Of a DNA stretch of 64,000 nt, positions 33,101 through 47,300 are shown piece after piece (positions within the stretch are counted from its first letter, which is position 1; each line of letters starts with the position of its first letter). The translations under genes and the position numbers were made by a program. A model generated the notes under the pieces. It was not told where the DNA came from, ran no database searches, and saw only the letters and a list, made by a program, of their open reading frames with translations. Source of the stretch: Amyloporia xantha (lineage: Eukaryota; Basidiomycota; Agaricomycetes; Polyporales; Adustoporiaceae); contig JAYKKR010000017.1 in NCBI GenBank assembly GCA_036971615.1, positions 310,001 through 374,000 on the forward strand. Reading direction: 5' to 3'.

Positions 33101-33816
33101 ACGCGACGGAGGAGAGATCAGGCGGGAGGAAAGGAACGCACCTTGATGTTCACATAGTGTTCATTCATGAGCTTTGCAGTGACGTCATCCTCGAAAGATT
33201 CATGAGCCAGGACATGACACCCTGATAAAGTGAGCAGTCGTTCAACAATGCAGCATGATTAGTCTGGAAGCTCACAATGGCATGCGGAGTAGCCAACCTA
33301 TAAAATTCAGACGCAGCAGTATGTCTACGTGAGAGATCATGTAAAAAAGACGAGGACTTACGGATAAGAAGATGGGTAAATTCTCTTTCTTCGCTTTATC
33401 AAACGCCTCGGACCCCCATTCATACCAGTCCACCTACAGCGGAGAATAACATGTCAGATTTGACCACCATACGGATGCCGAGCATGGTCACTGGCAGAAG
33501 TAGGGCTACGAACAGGATTCGCTGCATGTTGGAGGAGGTACGGGCTCTTGGATTGTGCCAGACGGTTCTGGTTGCGAGTGTTGGAAGTTCCGGAGTGGGA
33601 AGATGGAATTTTTAGACTGGAGCTCATTCTGCACGTCCCAGACACGTTATGAGAAGCAATTCGCTTAGTTTGCAGTTGTACGGTCAGGCTCTGTGTCAGC
33701 GTCGAGGTGTGCGAGTAGAGGCGCAGATTTCTCGTTGTGTACGGCCTTATTGAAACAGCTCTCTGATGAAACGAGCGAAGGAGTATGAGCGACGATGAGT
33801 GATAGCGGGAAAGCAT
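30138..33816 (-). CDS. SPATA20: SPATA20/YyaL-type protein (thioredoxin-fold DUF255 plus six-hairpin domain)
   Basis: A multi-exon gene. Exon 1 contains the hallmark [19 protein letters not shown], spliced to [10 protein letters not shown], then [17 protein letters not shown] (the W codon is split by an intron), [23 protein letters not shown] and PFFAGTYFPPG. This is the DUF255 thioredoxin-like domain with its CHWC motif. The C-terminal part carries [24 protein letters not shown] and EGAFYTWT, the six-hairpin glycosidase-like domain of this family. The frame ends at 30138. Two starts are possible. ATG 33627 gives [13 protein letters not shown] 33816 adds about 63 residues rich in Arg, Ser and Leu without acidic residues near the start ([19 protein letters not shown]), which looks like a mitochondrial presequence. 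The biochemical role of the family is not settled. The gene follows the ATPase gene on the same strand, 557 bp away. Confidence 0.9.
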
Positions 33817-34372
33817 CGTCCTGCGGAATTCCGGGTCATCGTTGTGGGGCCTACCTTGATCATGAGAGGTAGAGGCTTCGACGGAGACCCTAACCTTACT
33901 TGTAGGGTTAGGGCTTCCTTTGCTGACATAAGAGCGGCCTATACTTATCTCCAACCTTGCCATATCGAAAGCGACAATCATCTTATCCCTTCCTTGCGCA
34001 TCCGTGTCGTACCTAATGCAATTCTCGGATTCCCTTCTCATACACTGACACAGGTACCGCTATGTTGCATTAGCAGGGGCTTCTCCAATAGTAATAGTTA
34101 TCTGATGTGCATGCAACATGGCCGTCGAACTTGTTGCCTAATTGCCCGGAATTTGGACGACCTCGACTCTAATGAGGTTTGCCTTCGGAGATGCCACATT
34201 GTGCAGCGATGTTTATATCAATTCCATGGGGTGTGGCACATAATTTCGACAGAGCTGCAAATATGGACCAACCATCCAACTTCCCAACATATGATGTAAT
34301 GATACATTCGCAAATCACATTCCGTTATATCTGTTCAAAATTTCCACCCAGCCCCAAGGGCCATCGCTAGCG

Positions 34373-37300
34373 TTACCACGCCATCTTGGCGATAATCGAC
34401 TGAAAAAGCCATCAGTTCACCGCTTAGTAAGAACACCACAAGGCCACACATACCTTTGGATAGGTGCGCACAATCAGTTTCCTGGTCTCATCCATGATAA
34501 GAATGCCTAGCGCGAAGGAGAAAGGGATTCCCCAGAACATGCCCGGGATGGGTGCCGTGCCAAATACATCTTGCAAACCACGGCCATAGAGATTCACGAC
34601 AGCGATAAGCGCGGTGCCTGCCATGCCTGGCAGGACGACCAGGTTGCGGCGCGGACCCCAGAGGGGATTCGATTGCAATATAGACACACGGCGATTACGT
34701 ACGGCAAGCAGGCCACCGTACTGACTGAAGACCATGGAGACGTAGCTTGAAATACAGTCAGGTACGAGCACAATGAGGCTGTGGAAAAGACCTACAAGAT
34801 GCACTGGCCGACGGAGACGAAGTGCTCGAGTTGTTCAGTAGTATAGCCCTTGTATCCATTGGTCCATTTGTCGTAAGCCAGGATAACATCATAGAAGCGA
34901 AGACCCTGTTGATCCATGTAGAGGAACCACATACTCATGGCACACGGCCACATCATGAGGCCAATAAACTGTGTCCCGGATAATGAGCCATCCCAAGGAA
35001 ATCGATCTTTATGTGAATCACGTACAAGATATATTTGCACGAAGAAGCGCCAGTCTGTCAAGCGATCCGTGCGAGCATTGCGTGGCTTGCGTAACATGAG
35101 GTCTACGGACAACACAAAGGTAAACATTTTGCACGAGAACAAGGGGCGACGACACGTACCGGCTTCAGGTTTCTCGTACATCAGTGAAATGGACATAACT
35201 ACATCATTAGTTATGCAGAAGCACACTTGAAGATACGAGCTCAGAGCAATCTGCATGCCCAAGAAGACATTGGCAAAAACCGGCATGAACTCGGTGTAGT
35301 TTCCGGCCTGCATCGTATGGCGAAATCATGAGGGTGCCACGCATAGTAAAGGAAGGTAGTAAGCGACCCACAGGCATTAAATAGATCATGACCTTCTTCA
35401 AGTTGTCGAAGACGAGACGCCCCATTTCGATAGCAACGACTATGGAAGAAAAGTCGTTGTTCAGCAAGACCATGGCCGCTGAATAGTAAACAGTGGCATG
35501 AGTGCAATGATCGAAGATAACAATAGCATATCACTCGCACCAGCTTCCTTGGCCACATCACTGCCGCTACCCATGGCGACTCCGATATCGCTCGCCTTCA
35601 GCGCAGGCGCGTCGTTGACACCATCTCCAGTGACAGCAACCGTGTTGTCACCACGAGCCTTGATGTGTTCCACAATACGCAGTTTTTGTTCCGGCGTTGT
35701 ACGTGCGAAGACAAGTTCTGTGTAGTGGCCAACTACTACATCCCAGTCCTGGGGTTCCAATGTCTCGATGTCGTCCCCTGTGAGCACGAGCGATCGAATA
35801 GGATCGTCTTCCTTGGGCTTGACATCCGAAGGTACAATGCCGCTGAAACGTTTCTCAACATCGGCCGTTCGAAGTTGCATAACCGTGTCTACTTTCTCTT
35901 GCGTCACGATTCCGACCTGTACCGACATCAGCATGAACCATGATGAAACCGGATGGCACGAACCTGTTTGGCAATCGCTAACGCCGTCAGCTTGAAGTCA
36001 CCAGTGACCATGAATACTCGCACTCCTGCCCTGCGAATAGTCGCAACAGCGGTTGCAACGTCCGCACGCGGCGGATCACGGATGCCGACTAGTGCAACTA
36101 GCGTCAGACCCTGCAGTTCTGCGTACATGAGCTCCTCCACGTCATTCGCAGACATGTGTTCCATATTGAATTTGACATCATTAAGGGACCGGCGGCATAG
36201 AGCAAGCACTCGCTGTCCTTGATTGCTCCATTCCTCTTGAAGGGCGAAAAGCTGACGGCACCTGTTTGAATCAAGCGGCAGCGTTGTTCCATCCGACTGC
36301 ATGACGCTGGAACAGGCAGGAAAGAGGACATCTGGGGCGCCCTTGACGAGCATCCAGAGATTAGGCTGGGTGACATCATCACTGTTGAGCGATGTGCGAC
36401 CTTCGCGTACGACGGTGAGCATCCACTTGTTGCGTGAGTTAAACGGAATCTCAAACAGCTTGTCGTGGGAAGCGAGCAAAGAAGTGGAGTCGATATTCAG
36501 TTGTGGGATGTGGAGGGATTCAGCGAAGCGGAGGACGGCAGTATCGGTCGCATCACCCTTGATGGTGCGGTCGGCTACCGGAACGTCTTCTCCTGAGTCC
36601 AATTTTGCCCCATTACACAGACGGGTGATCATATGGAGGGCCTTGAGTCCAGCTGGTGCAGGACGTCCATCATGGGACACATACTCCTGCATCTCGTCGA
36701 CGTGGTGTTGACTATCGAAGAAGGCGACGTTTTGAAGAGACTAGGAATCCTCCAAATCAGCACCTCGCTAGGAGTTAAATTCGTGAATCTACTGACCATC
36801 TTGCCCATTGTGAGTGTACCCGTCTTGTCCGAGCAGAGGACGGACATGCAGCCTAACGTCTCGATAGTAGCGAGGTTTTTGACAAGGACACTGCGTTTCG
36901 CCATGCGTTTGGCGACAATTGTTAAAGACAGAGCCACACAGACAGGAAGTCCCTAATAGTTTTGCATGGGTGACTTGATTTCAGATCAAATAGAACGGGA
37001 TATAAATACCTGAGGGACAAACGCAGTCAAACAGCCAATAGAGTTTACAATCGCTTCGCTTGCCGTCTCATAGGTCGGATAGCTCACCCTTAACCAAGTT
37101 GCCCATATTATGATGGATACGCAGAACAACGACAGCGCGAGTCCAGATATTATCTTGGTGAAAAACCAAACTTCACGTTGGACTGTGGTTAACTTGAACT
37201 TTGTCTCGCCGGACATGGCAACGATGCGGCCCATCACTGATTTGTCCCCGATAGCAAAGACAACCCCAACACAATTCCCTTGGACGACGAATGTGGAGGT

Positions 37301-38304
37301 AAGGGCAAGGTTGCGAGTTTCGAGAGCATTCATAGATGTGTTGTCAAGCGTGCCTGGAATCATGTCACTGGAAGATATCAATAATCAGCTACAGAGTGGA
37401 TCACTTTTGAGTGCATGCGCTTGCCTCTCTCCCGTCAATAGGGAGCGATCAAATCTGACATCGCTTGATACTTCGACAAGTCTGATATCGGCAGGGACGC
37501 GATCGCCCATAGACAGAGTCACAAGATCCCCAACGACGACATCCCTGGAAGGTATTGTCTGCCTCTTGCCATCACGTATGACGGTCGCGTCTTCCGCAAT
37601 GAGGGTTTTGATAGAACTCATGATCCTTGATGCGTGCCAGTCGACAAGTGCGTAAAACGTCGCAGACACGACAATAACCAAAAGCTACAGACAAATGAAT
37701 CAAAGATAAGAGGATTCAACCACACATAAAATACATACGAGCAGGACGGCGACGCCTAAGTTGAACGCTGCTGGATCTGAGCCGCCAAGAGGCTGGTATG
37801 ATAGCTATGCATCAAAAATTGAAGCACTGTTGTGAACGTCCAATGCATCATGCACGCACTATCGTTACAATGAATGCGATCCACATCAAGAAATTGAATC
37901 CTCCAAACACATAATTGAGGGCCTTCTTCCAATGTTGTGTTTTAGGAGGAGAAATGACGTTCTTCCCACCAGCCTTAACTCTGCGCTGAACGGCTGTGCT
38001 CTCTAGCCCGAGTATCGGAGATGTAGAGTACCGGTTAAAAACTTTGTCGAGAGTCAGCATATGCACATCAATTTGACGCAACCCGGCCGCGGAATCCGAA
38101 GAAAACTTGGGCGGGACGGGCTGTGGCTTCTCGTCTTGTGCAGCATCGACGTGAATTGAGAGAGTACGATATCTGCGGGTGAGTAAGGACGACACAGCAA
38201 CGCAGACCGCAATGACAGACTTACTGGATCTGGATCCCATAGTCATTTGGCTGGTTCGAGTTATGCACCGAGCCAGCTTTCACACTGAGACTGCGAGGGA
38301 TCAT
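34373..38304 (-). CDS. Class IIC (Na+/K+-ATPase-type) P-type cation ATPase
   Basis: A membrane cation pump of roughly 1,100 residues in many exons. The start at 38304 ([11 protein letters not shown]) splices after IQIQ to YRTLSIHVD. In order: cation ATPase N-terminal domain, first membrane pair ([16 protein letters not shown]), actuator domain with LTGE (37,430), membrane segment with FVPQ-GLP (exon join near 37,010-36,950), phosphorylation motif CSDKTGTLT (about 36,830), nucleotide-binding domain, hinge [21 protein letters not shown] (35,650-35,560) and the C-terminal membrane helices. The last exon encodes SIIAKMAW, with the stop at 34373. The [20 protein letters not shown] segment and the PQGLP motif resemble fungal relatives of animal Na,K/H,K pumps rather than ENA or PMR1 pumps. 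The transported ion cannot be read from sequence alone. It appears intact. Confidence 0.9.
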
Positions 38305-40638
38305 GGTGAACGGCACACTCGGAGATTGTGAAAGCGCGTTGGCCTTTTATATAGTCCGTCGAGCAACATCAATCGAGGATGAGAGAATTTCGCTATTCCT
38401 CCGCGCACCCTCCTTGTATCACCATCCACTAAGCATGCCGGATCGGATAGGAGCACAGAGCAATCTCAAGTCAGAAATGGGAAAGAATGCAGGATACTAG
38501 CACTCTAGTCCACCATGCTGCAATCCGGTGTCAACCTCCCTCGACGGAAATAATCGTCGAAGCAATCATACCAGGGCAAGACCGCTCGACTGGGGCGTGA
38601 AGCGTCTGCGATTCGGACAGTCCGAGCCTCCTGATCGGATCTAGCAAAGCTGATACCGCTATCGTGGATGTTGCGCTCTTTTCGCCATTCCGCGCTATTG
38701 TGGCCCTTCCTTTCACGCTCAGATCCAGGCAGCTGTACAATAGCAAAATGTCCTCAAACGAGTCTCCAAGACGCCATACACGTACGCAGCATTTCATTCG
38801 GCCGGAGCAACTGTGAGGAAATACAGCAGTCATCGAGCCACTTTATAGCTACCAAGGCGGCTCTGTCGATTTACTGCAGATTTGCGAGGCCAATGTCAGT
38901 ATGTCTCAAACGCATGGTCATAGCGACCATTACCACTGAACACTAGTTGACACAGATGAGACCGTTGGGAGGTCAGCGGGGTAATATACTATATCTGCCA
39001 AATATACTCACTTGGTATACTGATATGTGAGACCAATACACTTTCATTTCGACAAGAAACCCTTTTACTTTGGGTACATCTATCTGATGTTTCATCCGAG
39101 TCTAGTTCGCTATCTTGCTGGGATGAACTGCAACACGAAGATCCGGGCAGGCACAGCAACAAAGTTCGAATGAACGAAGGTCTACTGGCGACAGTCCATA
39201 ATCAAATTCATTTGTGACAGGTGGTCATTGCATTCCTTAAAACCGCCAGGAGTCACGACCCGAAGTTCATGGAAGAACCACCACTGAGGATGGACTGTAC
39301 ATGAACAAGCAGATTCGCATGAAGGTTCCGAGCGAAGAAGCGTATGACCTGAATGTATCAAGCATCTGAGAATCAACTGCATCAGAGGTTACTGAATAGG
39401 CGGGGAACCCGACCAATTGGACTCACCACCTTCCCATATCAAGGAATCTTCTCGGGGTCATAGTTAGCGAGTCTCGCAAACATCGCTAGGCAAGAATTAA
39501 GAGTGATCAAGTTCAAAGTGTGGAGTACCATTTTCGACTGAAATATCTGCGCTGTCGTTGCCGTTCAATCTAAACTCTGCTTTGGTAGGATAAGGCTTGT
39601 AAGAATTGACGACATCAAACTTCTATACCCAGGGATAATAAAAGGGACAGTGATTGCTAGAAGATCGCCGCCATTTCTAGGAACCATTGCCGACGAGTGG
39701 AATGAGCAGTCTTGCAACTCCGACGGTGAGGCAGTAAATATATACATTTCTTCGTGACGGTGCATCGAGAATAGCGAGATTAATGAAAACATGGTCGGTC
39801 GCGACGACTGAATCTCGTACCTTATTTGAGCAGAGAAAGCCCTCTGAGTAATAACAGATACCCATTCAACAAACATTCAACAAATGAAAGTCCCACAAAC
39901 ATGACATTCCCTAACGACTCCATTATCTCGTACGCTGTCTCAAGAGAGCACTTACATAGATTCCCGCAATCCTCAATGGCCAAAACAACCAACGAAGGTC
40001 TAGTGCTCTTTTCCGCCTCATGACACAGCCACAGCTTTTCCTAACCGCAGTCTGATCCTTGCAGCGATGACGTCCCCGACGAGGCGACTCCAGCCGCTCA
40101 TCCAATCGCGCATCTTGAGCTGAGCTGGAAGATTACGAGATACCGTTCAGACTTCGCGCTGGACAGTTTAGGGGGATAATTTAGGATACAAACGTTTCGA
40201 GAGTGTAGAGCTTTCGGTATACTTACATTCTTTCAAGTTTCAATTGCTTTGCATGAACTGACATCACGTGACCAGAGTATAATTCCCGGCGCACACAACA
40301 TTATTTGATGCAGTTTTGTTTCTTTCAGTATAACGACCTCAGGCTATTTTGTTCGTCTGGTGCCAACTTCGTGTTTACAAACGTCTGAGGAGGTTTTTTC
40401 AATCATCTCAAGCCTGTACATTTCGTACGAACGCAAGAGAATCAAGGTGACACCTCCGGAGTCTGCACTGGGTGATTCTGAATCTTTATAGTAGTTGACG
40501 TCTGGTTTTCAAGTTTCATAGACTATAAGCTCGTGGTCAGTTGTATTTTTGATCTTCAAACCACTCTGAAACTTATTCTCATCTCTGCACATAAGTTGCA
40601 GACGCCCCTTTTCTCTCTCGAGTGACCCCCACACCGCC
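38305..40638. other. 2.3-kb intergenic region
   Basis: It separates the divergent ATPase and F-box genes and should contain both promoters. Short ORFs of up to about 100 codons are present on both strands without motif or codon pattern supporting them. No repeat or mobile-element end was recognised. Confidence 0.4.
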
Positions 40639-42239
40639 ATGGATTCCGACGCCGTCCCTCCTGAACTCTGGATGGAGATCTTCGAGATGCTCCCCCTGCC
40701 GTCTGATTTGTACAGCATCATGCGAACCTCTAAAAGATTCCACGATCTCGTCGTCCGCGCTATCCACCGTCATGTCATCTGGAACACGGCCCAACGCCTC
40801 GCACATAATCTTCCTCTCTGGGATGTGCATCAGGGCATGGAGAGTTCTGTTCACACGCTGGAACTGGGAGTCTCGGTCCTGCCGTCTATCCTGTCGGGTG
40901 TCGTCATCGACACTAACGGTGACACTGTGTGGCAGCAATACCAAGTTGGCGCCGCTCCTCTGATTCAACATTTGCCCAACCCCACTGTGTATTCGGGCAC
41001 AGACTTACAACGTTTTGCATCCGTGCGCCTGCATGACGCGATGCTCGCCCGCATTGCATTGTTTAGGAATCTCGGGAGCTTGACGTTCAGGAGCGTATAC
41101 TTTTCCGACCAGCATCTAGCTATGATACACAACTTGCCGCAGCTCCATTTCCTCCGCATCGAATGCTGCATCATTCCTGGCCGTCATGGACGCCCGGTAT
41201 TCAACCATCGGACACTTCCGATAAAGGAACTCACATTGTTGAACCTGCGTCGGGGTGTGTCAGATGTCCACGACGAGGAGGACATGACACATTTGCTCAC
41301 GCTCGCACTGGCACACAATCTACGGAGTCTACGCATCGACTCGACTGCAGACGTGTTTAGGCACGTCTATCATGGCTGGCAGGCTGAGGCGCAGGGACAC
41401 ACAATACCCGCGCATCTCGAACAGCTGTATGTCGAACGCAGACAGATTTCGCAACAACCCGCGGCACTTGGGGAACCGACATTCCCGGACGCGACATTTT
41501 ACTCGTTCCTCTCCCGTGCCAGCACGCTGACGACGTATTCAACTTACCACCCTATCCCGCACCAGCAACACCTTCAGCCCGGAACGCTCCCATTGCTGCG
41601 CTGCTATTCGGGCCCGGTCGAATCCATGCAGGGAATTTTACCGGGCCGACCGATTGAAGCTGTCCAGCTACTGCAGTGTACGTTTGGACAACAGGGCGTC
41701 CAGAATCACCGGGACGGTATCACGGCACTCGTTACGATCTCTGGTTGGTTCCCAGATTTACAAATGCTCGCCGTAGAGTTCTCTGGGTGGGACGATGAGA
41801 TTGCGTATGCCGTAGCCAGTTTGTTCCACAAACTTCGGCGGCTCAAGATCGTGTTTGACAACGGCGGTCCGAGCGAGGTTAGTGGATTCTATTAACTGAA
41901 CACTCATGGAGCTAATATTCGCGATCTCTTCAGGCTATGATGAGCAACATGGGTCCGGAGCTACTTTCCCGTTTGCCAGATCTCCACACATTGGAGCTTT
42001 ACTCTCTAACCAATGACGACAATAGCAGGCCGGACAATGCCATCTGGTTATTTGACTCATCGTTCGCTTCGCTCGAGGAAGAGTTACGTGACCTAGTGAT
42101 CCCGTGGAACAAATATTGTCCTGCCCTCCGCAAGGTGCAGCTAACACGAGGGTACACCATTCAGAGAGGTTTCGACGGTGGGAACTGGAACCTATTGAGG
42201 ATCAATCGCCCCAGTGAAGGGGAAATGTTTCTTTATTGA
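40639..42239 (+). CDS. F-box protein with leucine-rich-type C-terminus
   Basis: Two exons (40639-41877, 41934-42239; 56-nt intron) give 514 residues. Residues 5-45 form an F-box (VPPELWMEIFEMLPLPSDLY then ICRTSKRFHDL-like MRTSKRFHDLV), which in known proteins binds Skp1 of SCF ubiquitin ligases. The rest is a series of loosely repeated LRR-like strands (FRNLGSLTFRSVYF, LPQLHFLRIECC, LHTLELYSL), as expected of a substrate-binding domain. Such F-box/LRR proteins are greatly expanded in Agaricomycetes and mostly without known targets. A good start context (CCGCCATGG) and no lesions were seen. Confidence 0.85.
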
Positions 42240-44322
42240 AATGCAGGGAACTTGTACTCCAGTATACGGCACGCAATAACATTTGGTGTGTATCTTTTGT
42301 GACCTACTCTACCAACGATCTGCTATGGACCGTCTATGACTCAACAATATATAGCGATAAATTATCGGTTCGAGTGCTCGTCTTCTTGTGTAATTCACCT
42401 GTTGTACTTGATATTGCTGCTACATGTATATAAAACGCGGTTCTATTACAGTCAAGTGGCCAACGCTAAGGATGTGATGGAAGCTCAAGTACGTGTCGTG
42501 AGGTACACAGAGTTGAAGTTATTTATTACGCAGTTCAAGAAACCAAAGACAGCTTCATTATACCCGATGCTGATGAAAATTACAACTCGTCCAGGCACTG
42601 CATACTACGATTGTATGGAGTGAATCGTTATAGCTGAAGTGACGGAGTTTTCTATGCTTGAGGTGTTCTACAAGTTTTATCATGTCATGCGTCTTCGCAG
42701 TTTCACGCGCCTATCCGGTGAGCAAGACCCCAAGATTCAAAATATTGCGGACCCATGAACGTCCACATCTGGCAGGATTTCGATCGATCGCCTGATGATC
42801 TGCAACCAATCCGCAGGTGCATTAATGGCAGGTCCATACAGTACACTCAACAACGTTAAATGCGTCAAGTTCAACACACATAGATCAGATCCGTAGAACC
42901 CGGGCGCCTCAATTTTCAAAGGTGAAATTTTGGTACATGCCGTCATCCTCAGTTTGATATGCAGGATCATGAGCACCATGCTATAGGATGTTGCCAACGG
43001 GTCATGTGTCGTCGAAAGCCGAACAGTTGCCGTTGTCACAGGGGACAGGCCCGGTACGATTTCCACCCGCACTTCATGGCCCCTGGATGAGATCTGGGTG
43101 ACAACTCTAAGTAGTCAGTAGATTATGAAGCAAAAAGGCGAAAATAATACGCTGTCAAACATCGCCTGAGCGGACTGAACTCATCGCTTGCCTCGCTTGG
43201 ACGATAAAATTGGTACTGATAATGAGTGCATTTCAATCAGAGGGATAGGTCATTGTGGCGCTTTGCACCAGGGCGGCGGTGACTATGGGGGCCAATACGC
43301 GTCATTACCGGAAGGCCAGAATGTGCGATAGATTTTATAAGTTTCTCGACACTATTCATGGTTTATATAGGGTAATGGGTAGATTTTTAGAGGCGCAGGG
43401 AGATGAGACTGCGTGTACTTCCTGCGAAAATTGTCATTGTGTAAATATATTACGATTGTGACGAGGGTGGCCAGGAGACCTTGTGGCATGGGACCCATAT
43501 ATATTTGACAAATCCGATAGGTGGACCGCTTATAGCAGACATGTTCCGTTGCGGCTATACCCAGGCATGCCCTACCACGAGGATCCGACTCTGTAGGGCG
43601 TACCTCCAGGCACGACTGAGCAACAGTTCTGCGATTAGCCTGGCATCCGCTGAATGTATCACGGCCAGTCAATTGTGAAATGAGGACAACTTTCAGGTAC
43701 GTTTGAGCCTGAGTCTCGGTTGGAGATGAACAGACACTGTCAGATGGCAGAAATATGACCCCATGTTACGTGTAACTTACTCACTGGCAACACCGACGTT
43801 GTGTTTCATGGGACAACTATCTGAGGGACAAAAGCCAATGCCAATTAGAAGGACACTTAGGCAAACAGGTAAAGACAATACGACAAAGGCCAAGTCCGAA
43901 CCAGCAGAACGGACGATGACTTTACAGACGGTTAGGCTCTTACGTAAAGATACACGAATCAGAGGCAAGTTGATTCAGAGTTCCAGCGCGTCTAGAACGT
44001 TCATCCTCAAGTACTTTAACTTTGAAGAGATAAAACATGCATGTATAACAACACAGTCGACCATACTACAGTACTTGAATAATAAGCTCCACCAGAGAAT
44101 CGGGGTGGGACGTGCCAGTCTAATAGGCGCTTGCAGCTAGGTTGTAAAACACGATCACGTGAAGAGCGCGTCGGTGGCCCATCAGGTTGTTCCATCATTC
44201 AAGCGCCCGCACGGTTCGAACTTCGTCTTTCCCACCATCGTCTATGAACGGTTTACTCATTCGTACCGTATAGTTTTCTTATTTTGCTTTGCGAACTATT
44301 GTATCGCTAGCTTGCAAACAAA
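42240..44322. other. 2-kb intergenic region with a possible F-box-like remnant
   Basis: Only one candidate is worth recording. A minus-strand ORF at 43072-42737 has LTHLTLLSVLYGP and DWLQIIRRSIEILPDVDV, which looks like the C-terminal part of an F-box/LRR-type protein; no F-box exon was found upstream. The rest shows nothing recognisable. The last few hundred bases are presumably the promoter of the coiled-coil gene. Confidence 0.35.
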
Positions 44323-47300
44323 ATGTGGGCGAAACTCAGCGGCGCACTCAAGCCACGTCCGGGTACACCGTCACTCGGCGAGCAGGACGACGAGCTATCT
44401 CACGCAGACGTCCTCGGTAGTGTATATGAACAACATCCTAATCTATCTGTCTTCCATGAGCCTTCAGAGGTTCCTTTTCCATCTCCAAGCCCCCCTGCGT
44501 CACCATCTCTCACTGGACGGAAGGGGATCTTCAAGCGTCCTAAACCTCGCATCGATACCAACACAGACCCAGCAACATCTTCACCTATTATGTCGCCATT
44601 GACGTTACCGAAGAAAGTAAAGTCATCTCTTCAAACTCTTTCCAGCGGTAAGCAAACATAGATAGGTTGCTGGCAGACGACAGACTCACACTTCGCGCAG
44701 TGTCCGAACTGTCACTGAACCGACCGTCTTTAGAATCAACACAACGTCCATCTCAAGATTCAACTCGAACAGGTCAAGAGAGGCCTCCAGCTACACCCAC
44801 CACAGACATCAAATTTGGTTCATTGAAATCGATCATGCGTCCATCTTTAGACTCTACACATACGCAGCGACCTTCGCAGGAGTCTATACAGATTTCCCAA
44901 GACAAACCTCCCATTACACCGACTACTGATGCCAGATTTGCGTCGCTTCGTTCAATTCTTCGTGATCGCAATACACCAGCTACAGGGCAGAGCGTGCGGT
45001 TCTTTTCTCGAGACGCTTATAAAGTCATCAGTCCAGATACTTCTGCAGCGAGCAGCGAGCCGGAGGAGATATCGTTTGCCGCTCGACTGCAGCGTGCCAA
45101 GGTTCAGTCTAGGCCTGCTGCTCAAGAGGTGTTCTCTCTGCCAGCGACACCTTCGCTGATGACACACATGCCCCCGCCGAATGTCTCCAACATCTTCGAT
45201 CTTTCGACAGATGCCGAATTGCCAACTATTCCTGTGGGCGCAGAGGCCCCATTGTTGGACAGTGCCATAGAGATGTCCGAGGCGGATATGGACGCCACAA
45301 CCAATGTCAAGGATGATGAGCGCCCACCAACTCCTCCTGCGAAATCCTCGCCTATGACCTCGCATGGACAACACGACCGCAGTCACTCGTTCAGCTTTGG
45401 ACAGACGGTGTTCCGGTCGCTCGGTGGGGACAGTTCTACCGCCTCAATCTCGAAGTCGAACCGTAGTCGTGCCCTAAGCGATACGGTCTTTCACTCGTTC
45501 GTCCACTCCCCGATGGGTGCGCTCGTGGACAAGGCTCCACCGGAGGCGGATATTCATGACGAGGCGGGTGCGGTTGTCGTGTACGGGTCACCCGAGCAGA
45601 AGGAGAAGGATCCATTCGGGGCGAACGCAACGACATATTACACGCCGGGCACGATGCTTCCACCAACACCACCGCATCCACCCAAGGAGAAGCATGGGCG
45701 GACAGCATCGCGGGAGGAGGACTTAATATGGTCCCTCCGAACGCAATTGGCCCTGCAGTCTGAGCTTTGCGTGCAGTTCGAGGTTGACCTCAGTTCACGA
45801 GACGAACTGGTGCGAATACTCACTACAAGACTGGAGGAGAGCGAGCGAGAGGGCGAACGAAGAAAGGGGGTCGTGAAGAGCTGGCGCAAGCGTGTGGCGG
45901 AGCTGGAGCGATGCGTGAGAGGCCTGCAGGAAGAGGTGGACAGGAGCAGGGAGGAGAGCTTCGAAAGGAGCATCATGGATGAGGCTAGCGGAGAAGCACT
46001 CCGGATGCTTCAAAAGAGGATTGAAGCGCTGGAGAGGGAGCGAGCAGAAGGAGAGAAGAGAGAGAACAAGGCCAGGGAGGAAATCGCAGCCAGGGAGCGC
46101 GAATTGAGCCATGTTAGAGAGGAGCTGTCGAGGAGAGATGAAAGCGAGCGTGAGCTCAAAGCTGGCATAAAGGCAGCGAAGGAGGAGATGGAGGAAATGG
46201 GCGAGCTAACAGGGTCGCATGAGGCCATCGCGCGGCAAGTCCAGATCAGCGAGGACGCTGAACGCCATCATGCCGCTGCAGAGGCTGCATGGAGTCAAGA
46301 ACGGCGGGGCCTCTTGGATGAGAACGAGGTGTTGCGAAACGAGCAAGCTTCGTTCCAAGCTCAACTTACGGATCTTCGTGAGGAGATCGTGCGCAAAGAC
46401 TCGGAGATTGGCGTCCTGAAGGCTGAAGTGGAAGCGCAGTGGAAGCATACGGAAGATGCTAGCGAGAAGATTCAAGAGCTTGTACGCGAGCGTGAAGAGT
46501 TGAAGGGCGAAGTGGACTCTCTGAACGAGCGTATCTCCAACATGGAGCTCGACTGGAACCAAACCGAGAACAGGAAGTCCGAGCTCGAGTCTGAAATCCA
46601 GGAGGCCTGGACAGCCAAGGAAGACTTGGAACGTGACCGGAATGAGGTCAGTCCCTATTCATGAAGAATTTCTGTGCAGTCTGACCATTTTTCTCCACAG
46701 CTTGAGGATCAACTTCGCTCAGAACACGAACACTCAGAACATCTGACACAAGCTTTGCAAGAGCGTGAGGATCGAGTTAATACCCTTGAGCAAGAACGCC
46801 AGTACGCGTTCGACAGAGCAGCACGCTTCGAGGCTCAGATCAAGCAACGTGACGTTGACGCTGCTCAGCTCTCCGAACGAGTCACTGCCCGCGCGAAGGA
46901 GGCAGAAGAAGCACAAGAAGAAGTTAGCCGTATGAAGCGCGAACACGCTCGCATTGTCAACGAGCAGAGTCGCACTCTTCAAGAGGTCGTCGCCCGCGAG
47001 GTGGAAGCACGCGCCGGTTTAGAATCTCTTGTCCGCGAGAAAGCAGAGACCGATGTACACCTCAGCTCGCTGAAAGAGCGACTCAGTGCATTACAAGAAG
47101 AGACAGAGCGACTCAGACGACAAGTTCATGCGCTGCAGCAAGAGAGCGCGGACAAGGAGGTGAAGCTCGTGAACCTTGCTAAGCAGCGGGCTCAAGACAA
47201 AGACGACATGCACAGCCTGAACATTGCTTTGGATTCAAAACAGCAAGAGCTCGAGCTCGTAAGTCTCTCATCTCGCTAGCCGATCAAAGCTCCGCGTCTC

